Shown: positions 1 through 10,669, counted from the first letter of the stretch. The stretch: 64,000 nucleotides of DNA from Nocardia bhagyanarayanae (GCF_006716565.1 NZ_VFPG01000001.1:5766001-5830000), one strand, 5' to 3'. Translations and numbers: made by a program. Notes: generated from the sequence alone by a model not told the origin.

Positions 1-72
1 ATCGGGGATGGCCGCACGGCCCCCGGGCCTCACAAAGCCGTGAGCGCCAGGCCCCACAACGCAGTGAGCTGA
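1..72 (+). CDS. Possible 3' end of an upstream gene (partial)
   Basis: The frame is open from base 1 to a TGA at 70-72, four bases before the M56 peptidase start. The 23 residues visible show no recognisable motif. Genes of the BlaR1/M56 type often follow a BlaI-type repressor gene, so this could be the repressor's tail, but nothing in these residues proves it. It could also be non-coding. Confidence 0.3.
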   Translation: MGDGRTAPGPHKAVSARPHNAVS

Positions 73-76
73 GTCG

Positions 77-1015
77 ATGAACGCAACCGCGCCGGTCTTC
101 GCCGGTCTCGCCTTGCTTCTCGCGGGGCCCGCCCCTGCGCTGCTCAGCCGCGCGACCTGGCCGTACCGGACACCGCGCGCGGCACTGGTGTTGTGGCAGG
201 CCATCGCGCTCGCCGCCGTGCTCAGCGCCTTCGGTTCCGGCCTCGCCATCGCCGCCGAACTGTTGGTGCCCGGGCCCGACGGGCGTCCCACCACCTCCCC
301 CACCCGCGAGATCGACGCACTGGGCCTGCCCCTGTGGCTGGCCTACGTCACCGTCTTCGCGCTGACCCTGTTGATCGGCGCCCGGCTGATCTTCTCGGTG
401 ATCCGCGTCGGCGTGCACACCCGCAGGCGCCGGGCGCGCCACCGCATGCTGGTCGACCTGCTCGACCAGAGCGGTCCGCACCGGCCCGCGCACGACATCC
501 GCGTCCTCGCCGCGACCGAACCGATCGCCTACTGCCTGCCCGGCCTGCGCCAGCGGGTGGTGCTGAGCGAAGGCACGCTGACCAACCTGGACCACTCCGA
601 GGTCAAGGCGATCGTCAGCCACGAGCGCTCGCACCTGCGGGCCCGACACGATCTGGTGCTCGAGGCGTTCACCGCGGTGCACGAGGCGTTTCCGCGGGTG
701 GTGCGCAGCAAGGCCGCGCTCGGCTCGGTCAAGCTGCTCATCGAGTTGCTCGCCGACGACTCCGCCGTCAAGGTCACCGGTCCCAAACCGCTCGCACGGG
801 CACTGGTGGCGTGCGCGAAGTCGACCGCGCCGCAGGGCGCGCTGGCCGCGGGTGGTCCGAGCACACTGATCCGCATCCAGCGGCTGAGCGGGCGGATCGG
901 CGATTTCCGGGTGGCCTCGGCCGCGTACCTCGGCTCGGTCGCCATCCTCGTGGTTCCCACGTTGGCCGTCGCGGTACCCTGGCTGGTCGAACTCAGTCGG
1001 TTGTTCCGCCACTGA
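77..1015 (+). CDS. M56-family (BlaR1-like) membrane zinc metallopeptidase
   Basis: A 312-residue integral membrane protein with hydrophobic segments near residues 5-25, 35-62, 85-112 and close to the C-terminus. The zinc-peptidase motif HExxH is present as HERSH at about residues 182-186, in a cytoplasmic stretch after the third membrane segment, as in the M56 family. Unlike true BlaR1 it has no C-terminal penicillin-binding sensor domain. This is the short actinobacterial form usually encoded next to a BlaI-type repressor, which it may cleave. The repressor gene, if present, lies outside the window. The substrate is unknown. Confidence 0.8.
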   Translation: MNATAPVFAGLALLLAGPAPALLSRATWPYRTPRAALVLWQAIALAAVLSAFGSGLAIAAELLVPGPDGRPTTSPTREIDALGLPLWLAYVTVFALTLLIGARLIFSVIRVGVHTRRRRARHRMLVDLLDQSGPHRPAHDIRVLAATEPIAYCLPGLRQRVVLSEGTLTNLDHSEVKAIVSHERSHLRARHDLVLEAFTAVHEAFPRVVRSKAALGSVKLLIELLADDSAVKVTGPKPLARALVACAKSTAPQGALAAGGPSTLIRIQRLSGRIGDFRVASAAYLGSVAILVVPTLAVAVPWLVELSRLFRH

Positions 1016-1142
1016 CCTCCTCGATCCGGCGGTCGCGCCGGTCGCCTCGCTTCACCCCGTTCAGGACGTCGCGGTCCGCCGCGCCCGTTCGCGTGCCGAG
1101 CAGTGCTCGCGCCACGTCGAAACCACGAAAGGCATTCACCCG

Positions 1143-2888
1143 TTGACTCCCTCGCCCGCCGCCGCGGCGCCCAGCGTCACCTTCGCTGATCTGGGCCTGC
1201 CCGTTCCGCTCGTCCAGGCGCTACGCCGCGACGGCATCGAGGCGCCCTTCCCCATCCAGGCCGCGACGGTCCCGGACACGCTGGCGGGCAAGGACGTGCT
1301 CGGGCGCGGCCCGACCGGATCCGGCAAGACGCTCGCCTTCGGGCTGCCCATGCTGGCGCGGCTCGCGGGCGGCGCCGCCAAGCCGGGGCGGCCGCGCGGA
1401 CTGGTGCTGGTGCCGACCAGGGAGCTGGCCGCGCAGATCGAGCGGGCGCTCGACGAGCCCGCGCTCGCGCTCGGCCTGCGCATCGCTTCGGTCGTGGGCG
1501 GCGCGCCGATCAAGCGCCAGGCCGACCGGCTGGCGCGCGGCGTCGACCTGCTCATCGCCACTCCCGGCCGATTGCAGGACCTGGTCCTGCAAGGCTCGGC
1601 CGACCTGTCCGACGTGGTCATCACCGCGCTGGACGAGGCCGACCACATGGCCGACATGGGCTTCCTTCCGCAGGTCACCAAGTTGCTCGACCGGACGCCG
1701 AAAGACGGTCAGCGGCTTCTGTTCTCCGCGACCCTCGACGGCGACGTCGACAAGCTGGTCAAGCGCTACCTGCGCTCGCCGGTGACGCATTCCACCGCGC
1801 CGCCGTCGGCCGCGGTCGCCACCATGTCGCACCATCTGCTGTACGTCCGCAAGGCCGACAAGCGTGACGTCGTCGCCGAGATCGCGTCCCGCGACGGGCT
1901 CACCATCCTGTTCGTCCGCACCAAGCACGGCGCGGACCGGCTGGCCAAGCAGCTGCGCGCCGCCGGTGTCGCGGCCGGCGCGCTGCACGGCGGCAAGGCG
2001 CAGAACAACCGAACCCGGACGCTCGCGGCGTTCGCCGACGGCAGTGTCCCGGTGCTCGTCACCACCGACGTCGCCGCCCGCGGCATCCACGTCGACGGCA
2101 TCTCCCTCGTCGTGCACGTCGACCCGCCCGCGGAGCCCAAGGCCTACCTGCACCGGGCGGGCCGCACCGCCCGCGCGGGCGAGGACGGCGTCGTCGTCAC
2201 CTTGGTCACCGAGGTCGAGCGGACCGACGTGGAGAAGATGACCCGCAAGGCCGGGGTGGATATCGAAGGTCTCGAGGTCGCGCCCGGGGATCGGCAGCTG
2301 GCCGCGATCACGGGTGCGCGGAGGCCGTCGGGAGTTCCGGTCACCCTGCCCGGGGCCACGGTGGTGAAGTCCGAGGCCGACGAACGCGGCTCTTCGGGCG
2401 CAGCGAAGGGCAACGGACGCCGGTCGTCGGCGGGCGCGAAGTCCACTGGGAACCGGGCCGCCTCGGGTGCGAAGACCGCTGGAAGCCGGGCTGCCACGAG
2501 CGGGAAGTCCAGCGGTCGTCGGGCCGCCGCGGGTGTGCAGTCCAACGGATCTCGCGCTGCCGCGGCGACGGAGTTCGACGGACACGGGGCCGCACGCGGA
2601 GCCAAGTCCGACGGGCCGCGAGCTGCCGCAGCGCCCAAGTCCAACGGACGCGGGGCTGCCGCAGCCACCACGTCCGACGGGCGCCGCGCCCCTGCCGAAG
2701 GGAAGTTCGGCGGACGACGCGGTGCGCGTTCGACGACTCCTGATCGCGCCGCGCCGCGCGCCGACGGCTCCGCACCAGCCCCGCGTACCCGCTCCGGCCG
2801 CCGCTCCGGAGACACGACGCCGACCCGGGATACCACCGGCCAGCCGCGCCGCCGCGGCACCGGGGGCCAACGCCGCCGCACCAGCTGA
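1143..2888 (+). CDS. DEAD-box ATP-dependent RNA helicase with repetitive basic tail
   Basis: A 581-residue superfamily 2 RNA helicase starting at TTG 1143, with GAAAGG about 10 bases upstream. The order of motifs is canonical: Q motif (FPIQAATVP), Walker A GPTGSGKT, PTRELA, TPGR, DEAD in LDEADHMADMGF, SAT (FSATLDG), then the second RecA domain with ARGIHVDG and HRAGRTARAG. It probably remodels RNA or ribosome precursors in the cytoplasm. From about residue 420 the protein becomes a low-complexity, Arg/Ala/Gly-rich tail built of 11-residue repeats, likely a disordered RNA-binding extension. The gene stands alone, about 170 bases before the next gene. Confidence 0.92.
   Translation: MTPSPAAAAPSVTFADLGLPVPLVQALRRDGIEAPFPIQAATVPDTLAGKDVLGRGPTGSGKTLAFGLPMLARLAGGAAKPGRPRGLVLVPTRELAAQIERALDEPALALGLRIASVVGGAPIKRQADRLARGVDLLIATPGRLQDLVLQGSADLSDVVITALDEADHMADMGFLPQVTKLLDRTPKDGQRLLFSATLDGDVDKLVKRYLRSPVTHSTAPPSAAVATMSHHLLYVRKADKRDVVAEIASRDGLTILFVRTKHGADRLAKQLRAAGVAAGALHGGKAQNNRTRTLAAFADGSVPVLVTTDVAARGIHVDGISLVVHVDPPAEPKAYLHRAGRTARAGEDGVVVTLVTEVERTDVEKMTRKAGVDIEGLEVAPGDRQLAAITGARRPSGVPVTLPGATVVKSEADERGSSGAAKGNGRRSSAGAKSTGNRAASGAKTAGSRAATSGKSSGRRAAAGVQSNGSRAAAATEFDGHGAARGAKSDGPRAAAAPKSNGRGAAAATTSDGRRAPAEGKFGGRRGARSTTPDRAAPRADGSAPAPRTRSGRRSGDTTPTRDTTGQPRRRGTGGQRRRTS
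2400..2729 (+). repeat. Coding minisatellite, about ten 33-bp units
   Basis: Ten in-frame 33-bp units encode an 11-residue repeat of the form GAKSxGxRAAA in the helicase tail. Units begin at 2400 and follow each other without gaps. They have diverged by substitution, yet the unit length stays exactly 33 bp. This suggests tandem expansion with selection for basic, small residues. Confidence 0.85.
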
Positions 2889-3057
2889 CCACTCGAACAG
2901 CCATCTCCCACAACGCTTTCGCACGCCTCCCGCAGACGCGGGTGCTGTGACTGTGCGGGCGATGTGCGCCAGGCGCGACACGCCCGGGATGCAAAGGCGA
3001 CGCGCCGGATGCGGAGGGCGAACGGGCGGGTCGGCTATCTCAGGGCAAACTTAGCCG

Positions 3058-3903
3058 ATGCCGCATCATCCGTTGGGGGCCGTGGTCTGCGCGCTCGCCG
3101 CCGCGCTGTTGTTCGCGGTGGCGGCGGTCGCGCAACAGCATGCCGCGGCGGCGGTGCCGGAGGAGCAGTCGTTGATCGGGGCGCTCGTGCGGAGTCCGCG
3201 GTGGTGGGCCGGGGTCGGCGGGGATGTGGGCGGATACGGGATGCAGGTCGCGGCGCTCGCGCTGGGACCGGTGCTGCTGGTGCAGCCGATTCTGGTCAGT
3301 TCGCTGGTGTTCGCGCTGCCGCTGTCGGCGCGGCTCAACAGGCGGCGGGTCGGAGCGCGTAAATGGGCGGCCGCGTCGGCGCTCGTCGCGGCCTTGGCCT
3401 GCTTTCTCCTGGTCGGCAACCCATCGGAAGGCGATTCGACTGCGCCGCTGCGGGATTGGGTAGTCCCGCTGGCGATTCTGCTCGGCGCGGTCGCCGCCGC
3501 GGTCGCCGTCGCGCTCGGCAGCGCCGATCGCGGCCGCCGTGCGCTGCTGTTCGGCGCGGCGGGCGGCGCGCTGTACGGGCTCGCCGCCGCGCTGACCTCC
3601 TACGTCACCGATCTGTTCGAGCACGGCCTCGGCCACGTGCTCGGCAGCTGGCAGACGTGGGCGCTGGTCGCCTCCGGCTTGGTCGGCGTCTACTTCCAGC
3701 AGCGCGCTTTCCAAGCCGGTTCGCTCACCGCCTCGCTCCCCGCCGTCACCATCGCCGAACCGCTGGCCGCCGCCTTCCTCGGCCTCACCGTGCTCGACGA
3801 GAACCTGCGCACCAACGATTTCGGAGTGGTGATCACCGCGCTCGCCGTAGTCGTCATGTGCGCCACCACGATCCAGCTCTCCCGCGCACAAGCCGCCGCC
3901 TGA
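3058..3903 (+). CDS. DMT-superfamily (EamA/NIPA-like) membrane transporter
   Basis: A 281-residue protein made almost entirely of hydrophobic helices; I count about nine membrane segments. The N-terminal pattern (small-residue-rich helix, then QQHAAAAVPEE and a GYGMQVAALALGPV helix) resembles the drug/metabolite transporter proteins common in Nocardia and Mycobacterium. The substrate cannot be told. It is not obviously in an operon: 169 bases separate it from the helicase, and guaB1 has its own promoter downstream. Confidence 0.75.
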   Translation: MPHHPLGAVVCALAAALLFAVAAVAQQHAAAAVPEEQSLIGALVRSPRWWAGVGGDVGGYGMQVAALALGPVLLVQPILVSSLVFALPLSARLNRRRVGARKWAAASALVAALACFLLVGNPSEGDSTAPLRDWVVPLAILLGAVAAAVAVALGSADRGRRALLFGAAGGALYGLAAALTSYVTDLFEHGLGHVLGSWQTWALVASGLVGVYFQQRAFQAGSLTASLPAVTIAEPLAAAFLGLTVLDENLRTNDFGVVITALAVVVMCATTIQLSRAQAAA

Positions 3904-3997
3904 CGAAGCGATCCCCGACGGGCCCATGCCGAATGCTCGGCGCGCTTGTCCACCGTCCGCGGTTCGTTCGGCTCGCCACCACGCCGACTGTCCGTAA

Positions 3998-5608
<1,611 letters not shown>

Positions 5609-5630
5609 GCACCGACACGCGAACAGCGCC

Positions 5631-5668
5631 GCTACCGGCCGACGCGATCCGCCGCGTCGGCCGGTAGC
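5631..5668 (+). terminator. Intrinsic terminator after guaB1
   Basis: A perfect 16-bp stem (5631-5646 with 5653-5668) closes a six-base loop 22 bases after the guaB1 stop. There is no U-tract, which is usual for actinobacterial terminators. Confidence 0.8.
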
Positions 5669-5723
5669 ATGGTGGTTGCCGGGTCCGCCCGGCGCCACGA
5701 TTCCGCATGCCGAAAGGAACAAG

Positions 5724-5789
5724 TTGTCACCCGCGTCCGAGGGCGCCGCACAGGAGGGCTCCTCTACCGAGCCGGGTGACAAACCCGGC
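5724..5789 (+). promoter_or_regulatory. Leader with two mutually exclusive hairpins upstream of the CorC genes
   Basis: TTGTCACCCG at 5724-5733 can pair perfectly with CGGGTGACAA at 5773-5782. The latter segment is also the 3' half of the stem and the loop of a second hairpin, GCCGGGT (5771-5777) with ACCCGGC (5783-5789). The two structures cannot form together. Such arrangements are typical of riboswitches or translation-controlled attenuators, and CorC/HlyC genes are often regulated by metal ions. I recognise no known riboswitch class. Confidence 0.45.
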
Positions 5790-5870
5790 GCTCTCCTTCT
5801 CGCAGCAAGCCAGCCCGAACCAGCTTTTCCCCGCGCGTCCCGTAACTACGCGCTTCGCGGGCGGTGTTGA
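5724..5870 (+). CDS. Possible upstream open reading frame (leader peptide)
   Basis: A TTG at 5724, with AAAGGA five bases upstream, opens a 48-codon frame whose stop (TGA 5868-5870) overlaps the GTG start of the first CorC gene at 5864. That would allow translational coupling, and ribosomes on it would disrupt the leader hairpins. The peptide is Ser/Pro/Ala-rich with no recognised motif. It may simply be open by chance in GC-rich DNA. Confidence 0.25.
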   Translation: MSPASEGAAQEGSSTEPGDKPGALLLAASQPEPAFPRASRNYALRGRC

Positions 5871-7261
5871 TCGTGTCCACCGTCCTCACCATTCTCAGCC
5901 TGGTCGGGTTCGTCGCACTCACCGCAGGCACCGCGCTGTTCGTCGCGGCCGAATTCTCCCTCACCGCCCTGGAACGCAGCACCGTCGAGGCGCACGCCCG
6001 CACCGGTGACGTGCGCTCGCGAATGGTCCGGCAGGCGCACCGCACGCTGTCGTTCCAGCTGTCCGGCGCCCAGCTCGGCATCACCATCACCACGCTGATC
6101 ACGGGCTACATCGCCGAGCCGGTGATCGCCCGCCTGCTCGCGCCGGTGTTCACCGCGGTCGGCTTGAACTCCAGTGCGGCCAACGGCGTCTCGCTGGCAC
6201 TGGCCCTGGTGCTGGCCACCTCGCTGTCGATGATCTATGGCGAGCTGGTGCCCAAGAACATCGCCATCGCCAAGCCGATGGCGACCGCGCGGATGACCGC
6301 GGGCCCGATGATCGCCTTCTCGGTGGTGTTCAAGTGGATGATCCACTTCCTCAACAGCACCGCGAACTGGGTGGTGCGCCGCCTCGGCGTGGAACCGGCG
6401 GAGGAGTTGCGCTCGGCGCGTTCGCCGCAGGAACTCGGCTCGCTGGTGCGCACCTCGGCGCAGCGCGGCGCGCTGGATCAGCGCACCGCGTTGGTGATGG
6501 ACCGCTCGCTGCAGTTCGGCGAGCGCAGCGCCGAGGAGCTGATGACGCCGCGGGTGAAGGTGGAGTCGCTGGACAAGTCCGACACCATCGCCGATCTGAT
6601 CGCCGCCGCCAGCCGCACCGGCTACTCCCGGTTCCCGGTGATCGACGGCGATCTCGACAACACTCTCGGCGTCGTGCACGTCAAGCAGGCGTTCACCCAT
6701 CCGGCGAACGCGCGGCGCACCATCCCGTTGCAGCTGCTGGCGCGCCCCGTTCCGGTGGTGCCCGCCAGCCTCGACGGTGACGAGGTGCTCGAACGTGTCC
6801 GCGCCGACGGCATGCAGGTCGCGCTGGTCGTGGACGAGTACGGCGGCACCGCGGGCATGGTCACCATGGAGGACCTGATCGAGGAGATCCTCGGCGACGT
6901 GCGTGACGAGCACGACGAGGAGGAGCGCGACGTGCGTCGGGTCTCCGACGGCTGGGACTGCTCGGGCCTGCTGCGCATCGACGAGGTCTCCCGCGCCACC
7001 GGCTACGACGCGCCCGAGGGCGAATACGAGACGCTCGGCGGCCTGGTGCTGACCGGTCTCGGCCGCATCCCCGTGGTCGGCGACGAGGTGGTCCTGCCCA
7101 ATTCGACCGCCAACCACAGGCAGTCGTACGAAACCCACCAGGGCGGCTGGATCGCCAGGGTCGAACGCATGGACGGACGCCGCATCGACCGCGTCCGGCT
7201 GATCCCCGTCACGCCGGAGGCGCTGATCGCCCACACGTCGCAGGAGCACAGCCATGGGTGA
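5864..7261 (+). CDS. CorC/HlyC-family membrane protein with CNNM and CBS domains (first of pair)
   Basis: A 465-residue inner-membrane protein. Residues 1-200 form the CNNM (DUF21) domain with four hydrophobic segments; a CBS pair follows at about 215-340 (including AEELMTPRVKVESL and VVDEYGGTAGMVTMEDLIEEILG), then a CorC_HlyC transporter-associated domain. The architecture is complete. Family members are linked to magnesium or cobalt efflux and resistance; ion specificity cannot be read here. The start is GTG 5864, with TTG 5867 and GTG 5873 as alternatives. It overlaps the second CorC gene by eight bases, so the two are co-translated and may form a heterodimer. Confidence 0.88.
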   Translation: MLIVSTVLTILSLVGFVALTAGTALFVAAEFSLTALERSTVEAHARTGDVRSRMVRQAHRTLSFQLSGAQLGITITTLITGYIAEPVIARLLAPVFTAVGLNSSAANGVSLALALVLATSLSMIYGELVPKNIAIAKPMATARMTAGPMIAFSVVFKWMIHFLNSTANWVVRRLGVEPAEELRSARSPQELGSLVRTSAQRGALDQRTALVMDRSLQFGERSAEELMTPRVKVESLDKSDTIADLIAAASRTGYSRFPVIDGDLDNTLGVVHVKQAFTHPANARRTIPLQLLARPVPVVPASLDGDEVLERVRADGMQVALVVDEYGGTAGMVTMEDLIEEILGDVRDEHDEEERDVRRVSDGWDCSGLLRIDEVSRATGYDAPEGEYETLGGLVLTGLGRIPVVGDEVVLPNSTANHRQSYETHQGGWIARVERMDGRRIDRVRLIPVTPEALIAHTSQEHSHG

Positions 7262-8318
7262 TCTGTTCGGTGTCCTGCTCACGGTGGTGCTGCTGGCGGG
7301 CAACGCCTTCTTCGTCGCCGCCGAATTCGCGCTGATCTCCGCGCGCCGCGACCGCCTCGAGGCGCTGGCCGCCCAGGGCAAGCGCAACGCCACCACGGTC
7401 ATCCGGGCCGGTGAGAACCTGTCGATGATGCTGGCCGCCGCGCAGCTGGGCATCACGATCTGTTCGATCCTGCTCGGCCGCGTCGGCGAACCGGCCGTCG
7501 CACACCTGCTGGAGGGGCCGTTCGAGCTGCTCGGCCTGCCCGACCAGCTGCTGCATCCGGTGGCCTTCGCCATCGCGCTCACCATCGTGGTGATCCTGCA
7601 CATCCTCTTCGGCGAGATGATCCCGAAGAACATCGCGCTGGCCGGGCCGGAACGCAGTGCGCTGCTGCTCGTTCCGATGCACCTGGTGTGGTTGCGGGTG
7701 GCTCGTCCGCTGATCGCGATCTACAACATGGCGGCGAATCTGTCGCTGCGGCTGCTGCGCATCGAGCCCAAGGACGAGCTGGAGGCCACCGTCTCCAGCG
7801 TGGAGCTCGCCGAGATGATCGGCGAGTCCCGTTCGGAGGGTCTGCTCGACGAGGAGGAGCACCGCCGCCTGACCCAGGCGCTCGGCACCTCCGATCGGAT
7901 CGTCGCCGACGTGCTGGTGCCGCTGGCCGCCACCCGCTCGATTCCGTTGCGCGGCAACGGAACCACGCTCGGCGACATCGAGACCGCGGTCGCGGAGACC
8001 GGCTTCTCCCGCTACCCGGTGCGCGCCAGCGACGGTTCGCTGGTCGGCTACCTGCACGTGAAGGACGTGCTGGACAAGGTCGCCGACGAGTCCGCGGGCC
8101 CGAGCACCCCGATCCCGCGCACCGACATCCGCCCGCTGCCGACGGTCGGCACGGGCACCACGCTCTTCGAGGCGCTGGCCCGGCTGCGCCGCACCAGCAG
8201 CCACCTGGGACGCGTCGTCGACACCCGCGGCAACACCGTGGGCATCGTCGCGCTGGAGGATCTGGTCGAGGAGTTCGTCGGCACGGTTCGCGACACCACG
8301 CACCGGATCACCGAGTGA
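7254..8318 (+). CDS. CorC/HlyC-family membrane protein (second of pair, shorter)
   Basis: A 354-residue paralogue of the preceding gene. Its CNNM domain (residues 1-190) keeps the FFVAAEFALISARRDRLEAL signature, and the CBS pair follows, ending GIVALEDLVEEFVG. The protein stops there, so the C-terminal CorC_HlyC domain of its neighbour is missing. ATG 7254 lies inside the end of the first gene. A long/short pair of this kind is common in actinobacteria and suggests obligate heteromers. The gene is convergent with the amine oxidase gene, 76 bases away. Confidence 0.88.
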   Translation: MGDLFGVLLTVVLLAGNAFFVAAEFALISARRDRLEALAAQGKRNATTVIRAGENLSMMLAAAQLGITICSILLGRVGEPAVAHLLEGPFELLGLPDQLLHPVAFAIALTIVVILHILFGEMIPKNIALAGPERSALLLVPMHLVWLRVARPLIAIYNMAANLSLRLLRIEPKDELEATVSSVELAEMIGESRSEGLLDEEEHRRLTQALGTSDRIVADVLVPLAATRSIPLRGNGTTLGDIETAVAETGFSRYPVRASDGSLVGYLHVKDVLDKVADESAGPSTPIPRTDIRPLPTVGTGTTLFEALARLRRTSSHLGRVVDTRGNTVGIVALEDLVEEFVGTVRDTTHRITE

Positions 8319-8394
8319 CGCGGGGCGCCAACGTCTTCGAGGGCGAGAGTGGCCGTTCGAGGCGGTGGCGCCGCGTGGTTCCGCGACCGGCGGT

Positions 8395-9753
8395 CTATCG
8401 CGCTCGGCTCAGGCTGGCCAGTACGGCCTTCGCCGCTCGCTCGCCCGACGTAGCCGCGTCGGCGAGCGACGGCAGGTCGAGTTGGTAGTCGCCGGCGAGG
8501 TAGATGTTGTCGAGCGGGTCGCGCAATGTCGGAAGGGACTTGCGCCGACCTGGCGCCCAGAACGGCACGACCCGGCGGTGCCTGCGCAGGATGCCCTCTC
8601 CCAGTTTGCCTTTCAGCTCGGGCAGCACGGTGATCAGGTCGTTCGCGAAGCGCGACACGATCTGCTCGTCGGGCAGGTCGAGCAACGCGTCGGCCTTGCC
8701 GCCACCCGCGAAACAGGCCAGGGCGCCGCCCGGCTTGCGGTCGCTTCCGGTGCGCAGCGCCGCGGCGTGGTTGAACACCGCCTGGAACGACAGCTGCGGC
8801 GTGGAGATGACGAAGTTGTCGTCCCAGCGTTGCGGCCCGACTTCGTCGGTGAAGAAACCGACGACCACGTAGCGGCCGTAGGTGATGTCGTTGAACGCGT
8901 TGCGGTACTGCTGCGGGAGGTCCGGGACGATCCGCTCGGTGACATCGGCGGGGGCGGTCACGATCGCGCGCTCGGCCCGCAACCGCGCCGGCCGGCCATT
9001 GTCGAGATAGTCGACGACTACGCCGTCGCCGTCGCGCCGCACCGATTGCACCGCAGCGTTCAGCCGGATGCGGGCACCGAGCTCTTCGGTCAGCACGTCG
9101 GTCAGCGTCTGGTTACCACCGTCGGGCAGCGAGAAGTTCGGGACCTTCGCCGGGTCGGTCAGCGCGATGCCGATCGAGGTGACGAGCTGGGTGGCGGCGG
9201 TCTCGTTCAGGTCGCATCCCATCCACTGCGCCGACCACGACCGGACGATGGTGGCGGCCAGTTCCGAGCGGACACCGTTCAGCAGATACGACGCGAGCTT
9301 GGTGTCGAGCCGGGCGCGGACCCGCTGAGCGAAACGGCTTTCCGATTCGAGGAACGGTGCGGCCGCGAGGATGCGCGCGCCGACGATGGCAAGACCGAGA
9401 CGGTCCATCATTGTCATCCGCGTGCGGAACATGAGGGCGAAGGGATTCGAGGTGTCGACCGTCGCACCGTTGAGGTGCAGCGCGACGCTCTTGCCCGCGA
9501 GCGAGCCCATCTCGATACCGTGCCGGTCGAGGGCATCGATCAGCGTGCCGGTGCCCTCGGTGAATTGAGTGCCGACGTTGATCCAGTAGTCGCCCTGCCG
9601 GACGGTGTCGACGCGTCCGCCCGTGCGATCGGTGGATTCGAGCACGACGACCTCGGCCGCGGGTGCGAGAGTGGTCGCCGCAGTCAGGCCCGCCATTCCG
9701 GCGCCGACGACGACCACCTCGGTGGTCTCTTCCTGTATTTCCTGCGTTGTCAT
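8395..9753 (-). CDS. Flavin-containing monoamine oxidase
   Basis: A 452-residue FAD enzyme of the amine oxidase family. The N-terminal dinucleotide fold is clear: VVVVGAGMAGL at about residue 13, then ESTDRTGGRVDTV, the usual GG-R signature of flavin amine oxidases. The C-terminus ends with YLAGDYQLDLPSLADAATSGERAA, matching the second FAD-binding segment. The start is ATG 9753, with AGGAG five bases upstream. It would oxidise an amine to imine, then aldehyde or ketone plus ammonia, making hydrogen peroxide. It sits 44 bases downstream of a membrane protein gene and shares that gene's operator-controlled promoter. The substrate is not known. Confidence 0.85.
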   Translation of the reverse strand: MTTQEIQEETTEVVVVGAGMAGLTAATTLAPAAEVVVLESTDRTGGRVDTVRQGDYWINVGTQFTEGTGTLIDALDRHGIEMGSLAGKSVALHLNGATVDTSNPFALMFRTRMTMMDRLGLAIVGARILAAAPFLESESRFAQRVRARLDTKLASYLLNGVRSELAATIVRSWSAQWMGCDLNETAATQLVTSIGIALTDPAKVPNFSLPDGGNQTLTDVLTEELGARIRLNAAVQSVRRDGDGVVVDYLDNGRPARLRAERAIVTAPADVTERIVPDLPQQYRNAFNDITYGRYVVVGFFTDEVGPQRWDDNFVISTPQLSFQAVFNHAAALRTGSDRKPGGALACFAGGGKADALLDLPDEQIVSRFANDLITVLPELKGKLGEGILRRHRRVVPFWAPGRRKSLPTLRDPLDNIYLAGDYQLDLPSLADAATSGERAAKAVLASLSRAR

Positions 9754-9796
9754 AGAAACTCCTGACTCGAGATCGATCGTGGGAAGGTCCGGCGAA

Positions 9797-10492
9797 TCAG
9801 GCCGTGACCGGCGCGCCGCCGCTGACCGCCTGCGCGTCGACGCGCTTGTTGTAGGCGTCGAAGGCCCGGTACGCGCGGTAGTACACGCACATCTGCAGGC
9901 CCCACGTGGACAGCGCGAGGATGTAGAAGATCGTGTGCTCGGCGTCGTCGCCCGGGATGTGGACGAAGTCGTAGATCGAGGCGATGACGAAGGCGCAGGC
10001 GGTGGCGACGGCGGCCCACACGGCGTGCCCGCGCTCATCGATATCCCACAGGCGCTTGACGAAGTAGCCCAGGAAGATCGTGGTGAGCACATTGACCACG
10101 ATGAAGAAGACCTTGGCGGGGGTGCCGATGTTCTCGGAGTAGCCGAGCAGGATCCAGCCCGCCACGGCCGCGAGGGCGAACGCGCCGATGTCCATCGCCA
10201 CCGACGGCTTGTACCGGTGGGTGACCTGCATCAGTCCGAGGACCAGGATCAGCGTGATACCGACGGACCGGGAGAACGCGTCGAGGAAAGACGCGGCGGT
10301 GTACATCGGGCTGTCGTGGCCTGCCTTGACGATGCCGTAGACCAGGAAGTTCGAGCCCGACGTCGCCACGATGATCCACTCGAGGCCGAGCAGGTAATTC
10401 TTGTAGTTCCGGATGAACAGGATCCCGTAGGTGAATCCGACGGCGATCATCCAGATGTCCGCGACCGCGAAAAGCAGTTCCTTGATGGACAT
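9797..10492 (-). CDS. Seven-helix membrane protein of unknown function in the amine regulon
   Basis: A 231-residue protein with about seven hydrophobic segments and little else. I do not recognise the family. ATG 10492 is preceded by AAGGAG at a good distance, which is better than the in-frame ATG 24 bases upstream. It is the first gene of a two-gene unit with the amine oxidase and lies directly behind a promoter whose -35 box is inside the 23-bp regulon operator. Context suggests substrate uptake, sensing or membrane anchoring for the oxidase. This is inference only. Confidence 0.7.
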   Translation of the reverse strand: MSIKELLFAVADIWMIAVGFTYGILFIRNYKNYLLGLEWIIVATSGSNFLVYGIVKAGHDSPMYTAASFLDAFSRSVGITLILVLGLMQVTHRYKPSVAMDIGAFALAAVAGWILLGYSENIGTPAKVFFIVVNVLTTIFLGYFVKRLWDIDERGHAVWAAVATACAFVIASIYDFVHIPGDDAEHTIFYILALSTWGLQMCVYYRAYRAFDAYNKRVDAQAVSGGAPVTA

Positions 10493-10669
10493 GATCTTCT
10501 CCTTGAAAGGTGACACCCGCCGACCAGCGGCAATGGGTCGTTTCGTCAGCGCTGCCGAACGATCGAGAACAGGTGGTCGTCTCGCTTCGGCGATTCATGG
10601 GTTCGACATCTGCCGTCGAGCGGGGTGCGCGTAGCCCCGACGCAGAGCTGGGGTGTGATGCCTGTCATA

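Noticed and set aside
1221..2981. A 586-codon minus-strand frame opposite the helicase
   Set aside because: Mirror frame of a real gene in GC-rich DNA; composition is Arg/Gly/Ala-rich with no domain.
5724..5789. A known M-box or yybP-ykoY riboswitch
   Set aside because: Competing hairpins are present, but the conserved core bases of these classes are not recognisable.
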